A DNA stretch of 64,000 nucleotides, taken from assembly GCA_963712465.1 (NCBI GenBank), contig CAVQHY010000004.1:496001-560000 (forward strand), read 5' to 3'. This stretch comes from CAVQHY01 sp963712465. GTDB lineage: Bacteria > Actinomycetota > Thermoleophilia > Gaiellales > Gaiellaceae. The notes beneath the pieces were generated by a model. That model ran no database searches and was not told the origin of the DNA. It saw only the letters and a list, made by a program, of their open reading frames with translations. Below are positions 1 through 9,132 of the stretch, piece by piece; the first letter of the stretch is position 1, and every line of letters starts with the position of its first letter. Both the position numbers and the translations under genes were made by a program.

Positions 1-690
1 CTCGACGTCGCCAACGACGTCGCGTGCCTGCACGCGATCCGCGCTGCCGTCGGCTACGACGTCGACATGCTGGTGGACGCGAACCAGTGCTACACGCGGC
101 ACCTCGCGCTGCAGGTCGGACGGGAGCTCGAGCAGCTGAAGGTGCTCTTCTTCGAGGAGCCGCTGCCCACGGACGACGTCGACGGCCACGCGTTCCTGGC
201 CGACAAGCTGGACGTCCGGATCGCGACGGGCGAGAACATGTACACGCGCTGGGACTTCATGCCGTTCTTCGAGCGGCGGGCGATCCACGTCGTCCAGGCC
301 GACGCCTCGCGTTGCGGCGGCATCAGCGAGCTTCGCAAGATCGCCGACATCGCGAGCGGCTTCCACTGCCACTCGGTGCCGCACACGTTCTCGGACGCGC
401 TCTCGATGGTTGCGAACCTCCACGTCGTCGCCGCGGCGACCAACGCGCCGCTGATGGAGTACGACCGCACCTGGAACCCGCTCCAGGAGGAGCTGGTCGT
501 GAACCCGCCGGTCGTGCGCGACTCCGCGATCGAGCTCCCGACGGGCCCGGGCCTCGGCGTCGAGATCGACTGGGACTTCGTCGCGCGGTATCCGTGGACG
601 GACGAGATCGGGATCGGCCTCGCGTCGCGGCCGGCGTTCGGGCTCGCCTCGGAGAGCATCCCCGACCGCACGGCGACGTCCCTCCGGTGA
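1..690 (+). CDS. Mandelate racemase/muconate lactonizing enzyme family protein (5' truncated by window edge)
   Basis: This is the C-terminal barrel half of an enolase-superfamily enzyme; the reading frame is open from base 1, so the N-terminus lies outside the window. Visible family landmarks are DANQCY (first metal-binding Asp plus Asn), FFEEPLP (second ligand Glu), ATGENMY (third Glu), the VVQADASRCGG strand and the HCHSVPH segment that carries the catalytic His. Members abstract the alpha proton of a carboxylate and usually dehydrate sugar acids. The next gene starts inside its stop codon (GTGA), so the two are translationally coupled. The exact substrate cannot be read from the sequence. 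Confidence 0.85.
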   Translation, partial: LDVANDVACLHAIRAAVGYDVDMLVDANQCYTRHLALQVGRELEQLKVLFFEEPLPTDDVDGHAFLADKLDVRIATGENMYTRWDFMPFFERRAIHVVQADASRCGGISELRKIADIASGFHCHSVPHTFSDALSMVANLHVVAAATNAPLMEYDRTWNPLQEELVVNPPVVRDSAIELPTGPGLGVEIDWDFVARYPWTDEIGIGLASRPAFGLASESIPDRTATSLR

Positions 691-1706
691 TCGGAGTCGC
701 GAAGCTCGCGCCCGGGCCGGGCAACGTCGGGCTCGCCGAGCGGGAAGAGCGCGATCCCGGGCCGGGCGAGGCGCTCGTCGAGGTGCACGGCGCGGGCGTC
801 TGCGGCACCGATCTCCACATCGAGGCGGACGAGTTCGCGAGCGTCCCTCCGGTGACGATGGGGCACGAGGTCGCAGGCGTCGTGGCCGCTCTCGGCGAGG
901 GCGTCGACCCGGCCTGGCTCGGCGCCCGCGTCGTCTCGGAGACGTACTTCTCGACCTGCGGGGTCTGCGAGTGGTGCCGCGACGGACAGCCCAACCTCTG
1001 TCCCGAGCGGCGCTCGATCGGGTCGTTCGTCGACGGGGCCTTTGCCCCGCGGCTCGTCGTCCCCGCGCGGTGCCTCCACCGCTTTCCCGAGTGGCTCGAC
1101 GAGCACGCGGCGCCGCTCGCCGAGCCGCTCGCGTGCGTTTGCCACTGCCTCTGCGACCCGCCCGTGATCTCGGCCGGCGATCGTGTCCTCGTCACCGGCC
1201 CGGGGCCCGTGGGGCTCCTCGCCGCGCAGGTCGCGCGCGCGCACGGCGGTGACGTGCTCGTCGTCGGCCTACAGCAGGATGCGGTCAGGCTCGAGGCAGC
1301 GCGGGCGCTCGGGCTCGAGTCGGCGTACGACGCGGAGCCGCACTCCGCCGACGTCGTCGTCGAGTGCTCGGGGGCAGCGGGCGGCGCTCGGCTGTGCCTC
1401 GAGGCGGCGCGGCGCGGCGCCCGCTACGTCCAGATCGGCGTCTTCGGCAAGGACGTGACGGTACCGCTCGACCGAGTGTTCCAGAAGGAGCTGACGGTTA
1501 CGTCGGGTTTCGCCTCGACACCGCGCTCGTGGCTGCGCGCGCTGGCGCTGATCGAGCGGCGGTCCGTCGAGCTCGAGCCGCTCGTCAGCGAGGTGGCTCC
1601 GCTCGACGCGTGGGAGCGCGTCTTCGCGGATCTGCGGGCGGGCAAGGGCATCAAGGTGATCTTCGATCCACGACTTGGATCAGATAGGTTCGACCCAACG
1701 AGCTGA
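687..1706 (+). CDS. Zinc-dependent alcohol/polyol dehydrogenase (MDR family)
   Basis: A 339-residue medium-chain dehydrogenase. The catalytic-zinc Cys39 (CGTDLH) and His60-Glu61 (GHE) are present. So is the structural-zinc set Cys91, Cys94, Cys97 and Cys105 (CGVCEWCRDGQPNLC). The NAD(P)-binding loop is VTGPGPVGLL. The open frame extends far upstream, but I place the start at the GTG overlapping the previous stop because conserved sequence begins there. Family members oxidise sugar alcohols or secondary alcohols such as sorbitol, threonine or galactitol. Its place between a sugar-acid dehydratase and an epimerase suggests a polyol or sugar-acid substrate, which is inference. Confidence 0.85.
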   Translation: MIGVAKLAPGPGNVGLAEREERDPGPGEALVEVHGAGVCGTDLHIEADEFASVPPVTMGHEVAGVVAALGEGVDPAWLGARVVSETYFSTCGVCEWCRDGQPNLCPERRSIGSFVDGAFAPRLVVPARCLHRFPEWLDEHAAPLAEPLACVCHCLCDPPVISAGDRVLVTGPGPVGLLAAQVARAHGGDVLVVGLQQDAVRLEAARALGLESAYDAEPHSADVVVECSGAAGGARLCLEAARRGARYVQIGVFGKDVTVPLDRVFQKELTVTSGFASTPRSWLRALALIERRSVELEPLVSEVAPLDAWERVFADLRAGKGIKVIFDPRLGSDRFDPTS

Positions 1707-1721
1707 CTAGGAGGCTGGCAG

Positions 1722-2705
1722 ATGAAGATCGGGGTGCTGACGGTCATGTTCAACGACAAGCCGCTCGAGGAGGTGGCGAAGTACGTCTCGGGCCTCGGCT
1801 ACGAGATGGTCGAGCTCGCCGCCTGGCGCGGCTCGAACCACTTCGACACGGATCGCGCGGCGAAGGAGAAGAAGTACGGCAAGGACGTCAAGAAGCTGCT
1901 GGCCGCCCACGGCCTGGAGATCTCTGCCCTGTCCAACCATCTCTCCTCGCAGATGGTGCTCCCGTTCTCCGACGCGAGCCTGGACGAGTGGGCCGGCACG
2001 TCGGACAAGGAGGAGATGGTCAAGCTCGGTACCGAGCACATCATCAAGACGGCGCAGGTCGCGTCCGAGCTCGAGGTCCCGACCGTCTGCGGCTTCTTCG
2101 GCTCGACGGTCTGGGAGAGCTGGTACATCTGGCCGCCGCAGCGGCTCGCGATCTACGAGCAGGGCTGGGAGCTGTTCGTCGAGCGCTGGAGCCCGATCCT
2201 CGACGAGTTCAAGAAGCTCGGAGTCCGGTTCGCCCACGAGGTGCATCCGACCGAGATCGCCTACAACGTCTACACGGCCGAGGAGGCGATCAAGCGGCTC
2301 GACCGCGACGACTGGGGCTTCAACTTCGACCCGAGCCACCTCGTCTGGCAGATGATCGACCCGGTCGTCTTCATCAAGAGGTTCGGCAAGCGGATCTTCC
2401 ACTGCCACGCGAAGGACTGGGAGCTCCAGCGCGACATCCTCCACATCGACGGCGTCACCTCGACCGGCTCGTGGCAGCGGCCCGATCGCGCAGCGCGCTA
2501 CCGCGTCCCCGGTTGGGGCGACGTCGAGTGGAAGCGCGTGATCACCGCGCTGCTCGAGCAGGGCTACGACTACGTCCTCTCGTTCGAGCACGAGGATCCG
2601 GTCATGTCCGAGGAGGACGGGTGCGAGCAGGCGATCCAGTTCCTGAAGCCACTGATCATCAAGAAGCCGCTCGGCCCCGACTCGACCGCCTGGTGGCTGG
2701 CGTAG
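1722..2705 (+). CDS. Sugar phosphate isomerase/epimerase family protein (xylose isomerase-like TIM barrel)
   Basis: A 327-residue AP-endonuclease-2/xylose-isomerase-like barrel. Conserved pieces include the C-terminal metal-site strands NFDPSHL, FHCHAKDWE and SFEHEDP, whose Asp, His and Glu residues normally bind a divalent metal. A clear ribosome-binding site (AGGAGG) lies before the ATG. Such proteins isomerise or epimerise ketoses, inosose or related cyclitols. The following gene is a Gfo/Idh/MocA dehydrogenase, a common partner in keto-sugar and inositol pathways. The exact reaction is unknown. Confidence 0.85.
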   Translation: MKIGVLTVMFNDKPLEEVAKYVSGLGYEMVELAAWRGSNHFDTDRAAKEKKYGKDVKKLLAAHGLEISALSNHLSSQMVLPFSDASLDEWAGTSDKEEMVKLGTEHIIKTAQVASELEVPTVCGFFGSTVWESWYIWPPQRLAIYEQGWELFVERWSPILDEFKKLGVRFAHEVHPTEIAYNVYTAEEAIKRLDRDDWGFNFDPSHLVWQMIDPVVFIKRFGKRIFHCHAKDWELQRDILHIDGVTSTGSWQRPDRAARYRVPGWGDVEWKRVITALLEQGYDYVLSFEHEDPVMSEEDGCEQAIQFLKPLIIKKPLGPDSTAWWLA

Positions 2706-2733
2706 CCCCCCGGGCGGGCTGAGAGGAGACGAC

Positions 2734-3924
2734 ATGGCAGACGAACCTCAGGTCGGCTTCGTCACCCAGGGGCAGGTCGAGGGAGCGGTCGACATCCCTT
2801 CGATCGGGATCGGGATGCTCGGCTACGCGTTCATGGGCAAGGCGCACACCAACGCGCTGAAGAAGATCGCGTACATCCCCTGGCCGCCCCCGTACGAGCC
2901 GCGGCTCGTGTCGATCTGCGGCCGGACGGAAGACGCCGTGAAGGAGGCCGCGCGCCGGTACGGCTACGAGAAGTGGACGACCGACTGGCGGGAGCTCGTC
3001 GGCGACCCGGACGTGCAGGTGTTCGACAACTGCGGCCCGAACGACTTCCATCTCGAGCCGACGCTCGCCGCCGCACGGGCGGGCAAGCACGTGATCTGCG
3101 AGAAGCCGCTCGGACGCACCGCCGACGAGAGCTACGAGATCTGGAAGGGCGTCGCCGACGCCGGCGTCAAGCACCAGTGCGCCTTCCTGTTTCGCTTCTT
3201 CCCCGCGGTGCGGCTTGCCCGCGAGATCATCGAGGCCGGCGACATCGGCGACATCTACCACTTCCGCGGCACGTTCCAGCAGGAGTGGATCATGGATCCG
3301 CAGTTCCCGATCGTCTGGCGGCTCGACAAAGAGGTGGCAGGGTCGGGCGCGCTCGGCGATCTCGGCGCCCACGTGATCGACCAGTCGCGCTACCTCGTCG
3401 GCGAGCCGGTCTCGGTCACCGGGCTCCTGAAGACGTGGATCACCGATCGCCCCGGCGGCAAGGTCACCGTCGACGACGCCTTCGAGGCGACGGTCGAGTT
3501 CGACAACGGCGCGATCGGCACGTACGAGGCGACCCGCTACGCGTTCGGGCGCAAGAACCACCTCTGGTGGGAGATCTACGGCTCGAAGGGGGCGATCGTC
3601 TGGGATCAGGAGCGCATGAACGAGCTCCAGGTCAACTACGGCAACTCGACGCCCGGCGAGCACAGCCAGGGCTTCCGGACCGTGCTCGTCTCCGAGGCCT
3701 ACCACCCGTGGTGGCAGTACTGGTGGCCGCACGGGCACATGATCGGCTGGGAGGACGGATTCGTTCACCAGCTCCTGCACCTGCTCGAGTGCGTACGAGA
3801 CGACAAGCCGATCAGCCCGATCGCGGCCGACTTCGAGGACGGCTACCGTTGCGCCGAGATCTGCGACGCGATCATCCGCTCACACGAGACCGGCGAGCGG
3901 CAAGAGGTGGCGTACCGGACGTGA
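2734..3924 (+). CDS. Gfo/Idh/MocA family oxidoreductase
   Basis: A 396-residue NAD(P)-dependent dehydrogenase. The N-terminal Rossmann fold starts at GIGMLGYAFMGKAHTNAL, the family motif ICEKPLGR carries the catalytic Lys of EKP, and GDLGAHVIDQ carries the conserved Asp/His of the C-terminal substrate domain. GAGAGGAG precedes the ATG as ribosome-binding site. Members oxidise cyclitols, sugars or reduce keto sugars. It sits 28 bp after the epimerase and is probably co-transcribed with it. A second, broken member of the family is at 8037. Confidence 0.88.
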   Translation: MADEPQVGFVTQGQVEGAVDIPSIGIGMLGYAFMGKAHTNALKKIAYIPWPPPYEPRLVSICGRTEDAVKEAARRYGYEKWTTDWRELVGDPDVQVFDNCGPNDFHLEPTLAAARAGKHVICEKPLGRTADESYEIWKGVADAGVKHQCAFLFRFFPAVRLAREIIEAGDIGDIYHFRGTFQQEWIMDPQFPIVWRLDKEVAGSGALGDLGAHVIDQSRYLVGEPVSVTGLLKTWITDRPGGKVTVDDAFEATVEFDNGAIGTYEATRYAFGRKNHLWWEIYGSKGAIVWDQERMNELQVNYGNSTPGEHSQGFRTVLVSEAYHPWWQYWWPHGHMIGWEDGFVHQLLHLLECVRDDKPISPIAADFEDGYRCAEICDAIIRSHETGERQEVAYRT

Positions 3925-3954
3925 CTCCCGCCACCCCACCTCCTGACCCCCTGG
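3923..3954 (-). repeat. G-rich intergenic repeat, copy 1 (inverted orientation)
   Basis: Read on the minus strand this C-rich stretch is a diverged copy of the sequence at 47866-47896: a GGGGGTCAGG block followed by GTGGGGTGGCGGGAG. Here it points away from the flanking plus-strand genes and overlaps the stop codon of the Gfo/Idh gene, so unlike the other copies it cannot serve as a ribosome-binding site for them. Confidence 0.6.
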
Positions 3955-3966
3955 ACCGGGTCTGAG

Positions 3967-4761
3967 ATGGCGGGTCCGTACGACCTGACCGGCCGCCGCG
4001 CGGTCATCACCGGTGCCTCCCAGGGAATCGGTGCCGCGGCCGCGCTCGCCCTCGCGCGAGCCGGGGCGGACATCGCGTTCACCTACCGCAGCGCGGACGC
4101 CGCGGCGGAGACGACCGCCTCGGCGATCGACGAGGCCGGCCGGAAGGCGATCGTGCTCAAGGGGAACACGGGCGACCCCGCGCACGTTCAGGAGCTCGCC
4201 GACCGGGTCGTCTCGGAGTGGGGTGGGATCGACGTGTGGGTGAACAACGCGGCCGCGCTGATGGTCAAGCCGTTCCTCGAGATGACGGACGAGGACTGGC
4301 ACGGGCTGTTGGCGGCGAACCTCCACGGCTACTACTACGGCTGTCGGGCCGCGATCGGCCAGATGGTCGCGCAGGGGCAGGGCGGTCGGGTGATCAACGT
4401 CACGTCGGTGGTCGGCATCCAACCGATCGCCGATCTGGCCGCCTACGTCACGGCGAAGGGCGCGATCCTCGGGCTCACGAAGACTCTGGCCGTCGAGTTC
4501 GGCCCGCACCAGATCACCGTCAACGCGCTCTCCCCCGGGGCGACGGACACGCCGCTCAACCAGGTCGCCTACACCCCGGCGGTGCGCAAGACCTACAACG
4601 AGCGGATCCCGCTCGGCCGGATCGCGACCGCGGAGGAGGTCGCGGACCCGTTCGTCTTCCTCGCCTCCGCCGCGTCCCGATACGTCACGGGCACGGAGCT
4701 CGTCGTCGACGGAGGCATCGTCCTGAACGGCAACGTCGGCCACGCCCGAACGCACGAATGA
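3967..4761 (+). CDS. SDR family NAD(P)-dependent oxidoreductase
   Basis: A 264-residue classical short-chain dehydrogenase. It has the cofactor motif TGASQGIG, the NNAA strand, catalytic Ser in NVTSVVG, the YVTAKG Tyr-Lys pair and SPGATDTP after it. The C-terminus GTELVVDGG is typical of the family. Family enzymes reduce or oxidise hydroxyl/keto groups of sugars, sugar acids or acyl chains. Its stop overlaps the ATG of the aldehyde dehydrogenase (ATGA), which suggests consecutive steps, possibly sugar to acid. The substrate is not deducible. Confidence 0.87.
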   Translation: MAGPYDLTGRRAVITGASQGIGAAAALALARAGADIAFTYRSADAAAETTASAIDEAGRKAIVLKGNTGDPAHVQELADRVVSEWGGIDVWVNNAAALMVKPFLEMTDEDWHGLLAANLHGYYYGCRAAIGQMVAQGQGGRVINVTSVVGIQPIADLAAYVTAKGAILGLTKTLAVEFGPHQITVNALSPGATDTPLNQVAYTPAVRKTYNERIPLGRIATAEEVADPFVFLASAASRYVTGTELVVDGGIVLNGNVGHARTHE

Positions 4762-6212
4762 CGGCGACCGCGACGACGACCCTCGAGAACTTCATCGGCG
4801 GTCGGTGGACGCCGCCGTCGACCGACGAGACGGTCGACGACCTCAATCCGGCCGATCCGGGCGACGTCCTCGCTCGTGTCCCGCTCTCGACTCCGGCGGA
4901 CGTCGAGTCCGCTCTGGCGGCCGCCGCCGACGCGCTGCCCGCGTGGAAGGCGATGTCCCCGATCCGCCGCGGCCAGATTCTCGTGCGCGCCTCGCGCATC
5001 GTCGAGGATCGTGCCGAGGAGCTGGCCCGGCTGCTCACCCGCGAGCAGGGCAAGACGCTCGCCGAGTCGCGCGGCGAGATCCCCCGCGTCGTGCAGTTCC
5101 TCGGCTGGGTCGGCTACCAGGGCGGCTCGATCCAGGGGATCACGGCGCCGACCGAGTCCGACCGGATGCTGGGCCTGACGCTCCGCGAGCCGCTCGGCGT
5201 CGTCTCGCTGATCACGCCGTGGAACTTCCCGCTCAACATCCCGAGCTGGAAGCTCGGCTCGGCTCTCGTCTGCGGGAACACCGTCGTCTTCAAGCCCTCG
5301 CAGGTCACCCCGCTCTGCGCGAGGGCGCTCGTCGAGGCGCTCGTCGAGGCGGGCGTCCCCGACGGCGTCGTCAACCTCGTCTACGGGTCCGGGAGCGCGG
5401 TCGGCGACACCCTGGTCACCGATCCACGCGTGAAGGCGATCTCGTTCACCGGCTCGACCGCGGTCGGGATGTCGATCAACGCGAAGGCCGCCGCCCTCGG
5501 CAAGAAGGTTCAGGCGGAGATGGGCGGGCACAACGCCGTCGTCGTGCTCGAAGACGCCGACCTCGAGCGCGCGGCGAAGGGCTGCGTCATGGCGGCCTTC
5601 GGGACGACCGGCCAGCGCTGCACCGCGCCGCGGAGGATCATCGCGGTGCGTGGGGTCCTGGACGAGCTGACCGCGCGGCTCGCCGAGGAGACGCGCAAGG
5701 TGACGGCCGGCCCGGGCGAGCAGGACGGCGTCGACATCGGCCCGCTCGTCGACCAGGGATCGCTCGACGAGGTGCGCGGCTCGATCGAGCAGGCCCAGGC
5801 CGAGGGCGCCGTGGTCGCGGCCGAGGGAGAGGTCGTCGGGAACGGCTCGGGATACTTCCTGCCGCCCACCCTGCTCTCGGGCGTCGACCGGACGATGACC
5901 ATCGCCACCGAGGAGGTGTTCGGCCCCGTCCTCCCGGTCATGGAGGTGGCCGACGTCGACGAGGCCATGGCGCTCGCCGTCTCGACGCGTTACGGGCTCT
6001 CGTCCTCGATCTACACGCGCGACCTGAACACGGCGATCCGTTTCATGCAGGAGACGGACGCCGGCGTCGTCCACGTGAACAAGCCGCCGATCGGAGCGGA
6101 GGCGCACCTCCCGTTCGGCGGGCTCAAGGAGTCGGGCCTGGGCGCCAAGGAGCTCGGCTCCGCCGCGGACTTCTACACCCAGACCAAGACCGTCTACCTC
6201 GATTACTCGTAG
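4758..6212 (+). CDS. NAD(P)-dependent aldehyde dehydrogenase (semialdehyde dehydrogenase-like)
   Basis: A 484-residue aldehyde dehydrogenase of normal length. It shows the cofactor segment TPWNFPLNIPSWK, general base Glu254 in QAEMGGHN and nucleophile Cys288 in TGQRCTAPRR, with the FGPVLPV motif towards the C-terminus. The sequence style resembles 2-oxoglutarate-semialdehyde and succinate-semialdehyde dehydrogenases, the last step of non-phosphorylative pentose or aldarate pathways. That assignment is inference from resemblance and context. The start ATG overlaps the preceding stop; the longer open frame upstream is antisense-like shadow. Confidence 0.88.
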   Translation: MTATATTTLENFIGGRWTPPSTDETVDDLNPADPGDVLARVPLSTPADVESALAAAADALPAWKAMSPIRRGQILVRASRIVEDRAEELARLLTREQGKTLAESRGEIPRVVQFLGWVGYQGGSIQGITAPTESDRMLGLTLREPLGVVSLITPWNFPLNIPSWKLGSALVCGNTVVFKPSQVTPLCARALVEALVEAGVPDGVVNLVYGSGSAVGDTLVTDPRVKAISFTGSTAVGMSINAKAAALGKKVQAEMGGHNAVVVLEDADLERAAKGCVMAAFGTTGQRCTAPRRIIAVRGVLDELTARLAEETRKVTAGPGEQDGVDIGPLVDQGSLDEVRGSIEQAQAEGAVVAAEGEVVGNGSGYFLPPTLLSGVDRTMTIATEEVFGPVLPVMEVADVDEAMALAVSTRYGLSSSIYTRDLNTAIRFMQETDAGVVHVNKPPIGAEAHLPFGGLKESGLGAKELGSAADFYTQTKTVYLDYS

Positions 6213-6223
6213 AGTCCCGGGCC

Positions 6224-7168
6224 GTGGAAGTCGTACCGGGAATCCACCGGATCGAGTCGGTACTCGGGCCGCGGCCCTTCTCCCAGTACCTGCTTCGCGG
6301 CGAGCGGACGCTGCTCGTCGACACGGGGGTGAAGGAGACGCCGGGCGACGTCATCCTCCCCTGGCTCGCGGAGCGCGGGATCGATCCGGGCGAGATCGAC
6401 CTCGTGCTCAACACGCACGCCGACGTCGACCACTTCGGCGGCAACGCGGCGATCCGCGAGGCCGCTCCGAACGCGCTCTTCCTCGCGCACGCGGAGGACG
6501 CGGCCTGGATCGGCGACCGCGAGCGGATCCTCCGCGAGCGCTACGGCTGGTATGCGGCCCACGGGATCCCCTACGACCCGGAGACGGCGGCCTGGCTTCG
6601 CGACGCGATGGGCCCGGACGTGCCGATCGACGTGCGCCTCGTGGGCGGCGAGGCGATCCGTCTCGGACCGGAGCTCGAGGTGCGCGTTCTGCATCTCCCC
6701 GGCCACTCGCGCGGGCACGTCGGCCTGTGGGAGCCGCGCTCGCGCACCGCGATCATCACCGACGCGGTCGTCGGCAAGGGGCTGCTCGACCTCGAGGGGA
6801 ACGTGATCCATCCACCGCCGTACTTCGATGCCGTCGCCTACGAGACGTCGGCGCACGCGCTGATCAATCTCGAGCCCGAACGGCTCCTGACCGCTCACTA
6901 CGAGGTCATCGAGGGGACGGCCGTCGACCGGTTCCTCGACGACACGATCGAGTTCGTGCACCAGGCGCGTGCCGTGACCGCGGAGCTCGCCGCGATCGAG
7001 AAGGAGACGACGCTCGAGCGCGCGCTGGCGTTCGCCGACCCCCGACTCGGGCCGTTCACGTCGATGGCGAACGAGCTCGCCGGCCCGATGCGAGCGCACC
7101 TGCGCGAGCTCGTTGCCGCGGGTCGCCTCGAGGAGTCGCCGGACGGCCTGATCTGGAAGGCTCTCTAG
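6224..7168 (+). CDS. MBL-fold metallo-hydrolase
   Basis: A 314-residue metallo-beta-lactamase-fold protein. The metal motif reads NTHADVDHFGG (HxDxDH variant of HxHxDH), with a later metal-ligand His in LPGHSRGHVG and Asp in IITDAVVG. It starts at a GTG 11 bp after the aldehyde dehydrogenase stop. Members hydrolyse lactones, thioesters or glyoxalase-type thiol esters; a lactonase role would fit a sugar-oxidation operon but is only a suggestion. The C-terminal third (after about residue 220) is an alpha-helical extension. Confidence 0.82.
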   Translation: MEVVPGIHRIESVLGPRPFSQYLLRGERTLLVDTGVKETPGDVILPWLAERGIDPGEIDLVLNTHADVDHFGGNAAIREAAPNALFLAHAEDAAWIGDRERILRERYGWYAAHGIPYDPETAAWLRDAMGPDVPIDVRLVGGEAIRLGPELEVRVLHLPGHSRGHVGLWEPRSRTAIITDAVVGKGLLDLEGNVIHPPPYFDAVAYETSAHALINLEPERLLTAHYEVIEGTAVDRFLDDTIEFVHQARAVTAELAAIEKETTLERALAFADPRLGPFTSMANELAGPMRAHLRELVAAGRLEESPDGLIWKAL

Positions 7169-7203
7169 CACCTGGATCACCCCACTACCCGAAGGAGGAC
7201 TCG

Positions 7204-8027
7204 ATGGAGCTCGGGATGATCAGCTCGACCTGGCTCGACACGAAGGTCGGCCGGCTCGAGGGCATTCGCACGGCCAAGGAGATCGGCTTCGACACGTACG
7301 ACATCTTCGAGGACCCGCTCGACCTGACCGACGCCGAGCGCGCCGAGATCAAGGCGACGTGCGAGGAGGTCGGCCTGCCGATCCGCTCGGTCGTCTGCGT
7401 CGCCTTCGGCCTCGTCGACTTCAACCCGTCGGTGCAGCGCTTCACGCTCGACCGGATCAAGGCGTACGTCGACCAGGGCGCCTTCCTCGGCGCCCGCAAC
7501 GTCCTGCTCGTCGTCGGCGAGTACTACTGGGACGGCGAGGTCTTCCCGCGCGAGGCGATCTGGGACATGGCCAAGGACGCTGGTCAAGGAGGCCGGCGAG
7601 TACGCGCAGTCGAAGGGCCTCGAGATCGTGCTCGAGCTCGAGCCGTTCGACGAGGCGCTGCTCAAGGACGTCGACGAGCTCGTTCGCTTCGTCAAGGAGA
7701 TCGACCACCCGGCGGTCCGCGCGAACGCCGACATCTCGCACCTCCACCTCTCGAACGCGTCCTTCGACGACGTCGCGAAGCTGACCGGGCTGATCGGGCA
7801 CATCCACCTCTCCGACTGCGACGGCAAGGTGCACGGCGACATGCCGGCCGGGATGGGCGTGACGCCGATCAAGGAGTACCTGGCGGCGATCCGCGACACG
7901 GGCTACGACGGCACCGTCTCGATCGAGCTCGAGTACTCGCCCGATCCCGACAAGATCGTCGAGTGGACGCAGCAGGCCTACGACGGCACGGCCGCGATCA
8001 TGCGCGACCTCGGCGTCCGCGGCGTAG
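7204..8027 (+). pseudogene. Sugar phosphate isomerase/epimerase, frameshifted as read (probably intact in life)
   Basis: Second xylose-isomerase-like barrel of the region, with a good ribosome-binding site (GAAGGAGG). The first 125 codons read in one frame up to DMAKDA, then the protein continues in another frame from LVKEAGEYAQ through ANADISHLHL, HIHLSDCDG and VSIELEYSPD. One shift is at about 7579 and one at about 8022, just before the stop TAG at 8025. Restoring CGCG at each place gives a continuous protein of about 275 residues, the usual family size. The catalytic-site strands are all present, so I believe the breaks are sequence errors; true decay cannot be excluded. Confidence 0.75.
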
Positions 8028-8036
8028 GAGCGAGCG

Positions 8037-9132
8037 ATGGCCGACATCGACCTGCAACACGGGCCCCGAACCTCCCGCCGAAGACCGACTACGGGATCGG
8101 CTGCATCGGCGCCGGCTTCATCATGAAGGACATCCACCTCGTCGCCTACGGCGAGGCCGGCTTCGACGTCGTCGCGATCGCGTCGCGGACGCCGGAGCAC
8201 GCGCGTGCCGCGGCCGAGCGAGCACGGCGTCGGGACGGTCTACGACACGTGGCAGGAGCTGCTCGACGACGAGCGCGTCGAGATCGTCGACATCGCGTTC
8301 CCGCCCGACCAGCAGCTCGAGATCGTCCGCGAGGCGGTCAAGCGGCCGCACGTCAAGGGCATCCTCGCCCAGAAGCCGGTCGCGTTCACGCTCGACGAGG
8401 CAGTCGAGATGGTGCGCGTCTGCGACGAGGCCGGCATGAAGCTCGGCGTCAACCACAACATGCGCTACGACCAGTCGATGCGGGCGCTCAAGACGCTGCT
8501 CGACCGAGGGCGAGCTCGGCGAGCCGGTGGTCGCCGAGATCGTGATGAACGCCCGGCCGCACTGGCAGGAGTTCATCAAGCCGTACGGGCGGATCGCGCT
8601 CCTGAACATGTCGATCCACCACCTCGACGCGTTCCGCTACCTGTTCGGCGACCCCGAGCGGATCCTCGTGTCGGTGCGAAACGATCCGAGCCACGACTTC
8701 CCGCACGAGGACGGCATGGCGTTCTACATCCTCGAGTACGCGAGCGGCCTGCGGGCGATCGGCCTCGACAACTGCTACACGTGGGCCGACCACAACATCG
8801 TCAGTGGCGCGTCGAGGGCACGGAGGGCGATCGCGAAGGGGACGATCGGCTGGCCCGACTACCCGGCCGGCAGCCCGTCGACGATCGACTGGACGACCCG
8901 GGCGATGGACGGAGCGCTGGGAGCGGCCGCGCTGGGAGGAGCGCTGGTTCCCGCAGGCGTTCAAGGGCACGATGGGCCAGCTGATGCGGGCGATCCAGGA
9001 GGACGCGGAGCCCGAGATCTCCGGGCGCACGACGCTCGGGACGATGGCGCTCGTCGAGGCCGCGTACCGCTCGGCCGACGGAGGGGCGCGCGGTGCCGCT
9101 GACCGAGACGCGCGCCGAGGCGGGCTCGGTGA
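8037..9132 (+). pseudogene. Gfo/Idh/MocA family oxidoreductase, multiply frameshifted as read
   Basis: Homologous pieces occur in order across three frames. They run from the ATG (MADIDLQHG), through the Rossmann start YGIGCIGAGFIMKDIHL, the ILAQKPVAFTL segment (EKP becomes QKP here), IHHLDAFRYLFGD and ERWFPQAFKGTMGQL, to a C-terminal ALVEAAYRS. Shifts are inferred near 8072, 8214, 8505, 8803, 8827, 8902 and 9079. Five of these are cured by restoring CGCG and two by one base in a C homopolymer. The 3' end is uncertain because the last frame has no stop before the next gene; I place it at the TGA overlapping the GTG at 9129. Confidence 0.65.

Noticed and set aside
24..686. A long frame extending the alcohol dehydrogenase at 687 upstream to base 24
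   Set aside because: Its translation is Arg-rich shadow sequence antiphase to the enolase-family gene; dehydrogenase homology starts only at the GTG at 687.
1707..7180. Long minus-strand frames opposite the catabolic genes (for example 1707-2735, 2659-3780, 4593-6107, 6203-7180)
   Set aside because: They mirror real plus-strand genes, have low-complexity Arg/Asp/Leu-rich translations and no family motifs; such antisense frames are common at about 70% G+C.
7170..7200. A possible further copy of the G-rich repeat before the epimerase gene
   Set aside because: The CACCCCACTACCC stretch shares only a few G/C-run positions with the repeat and lacks the GGGAG end; normal AAGGAGG serves as ribosome-binding site there.
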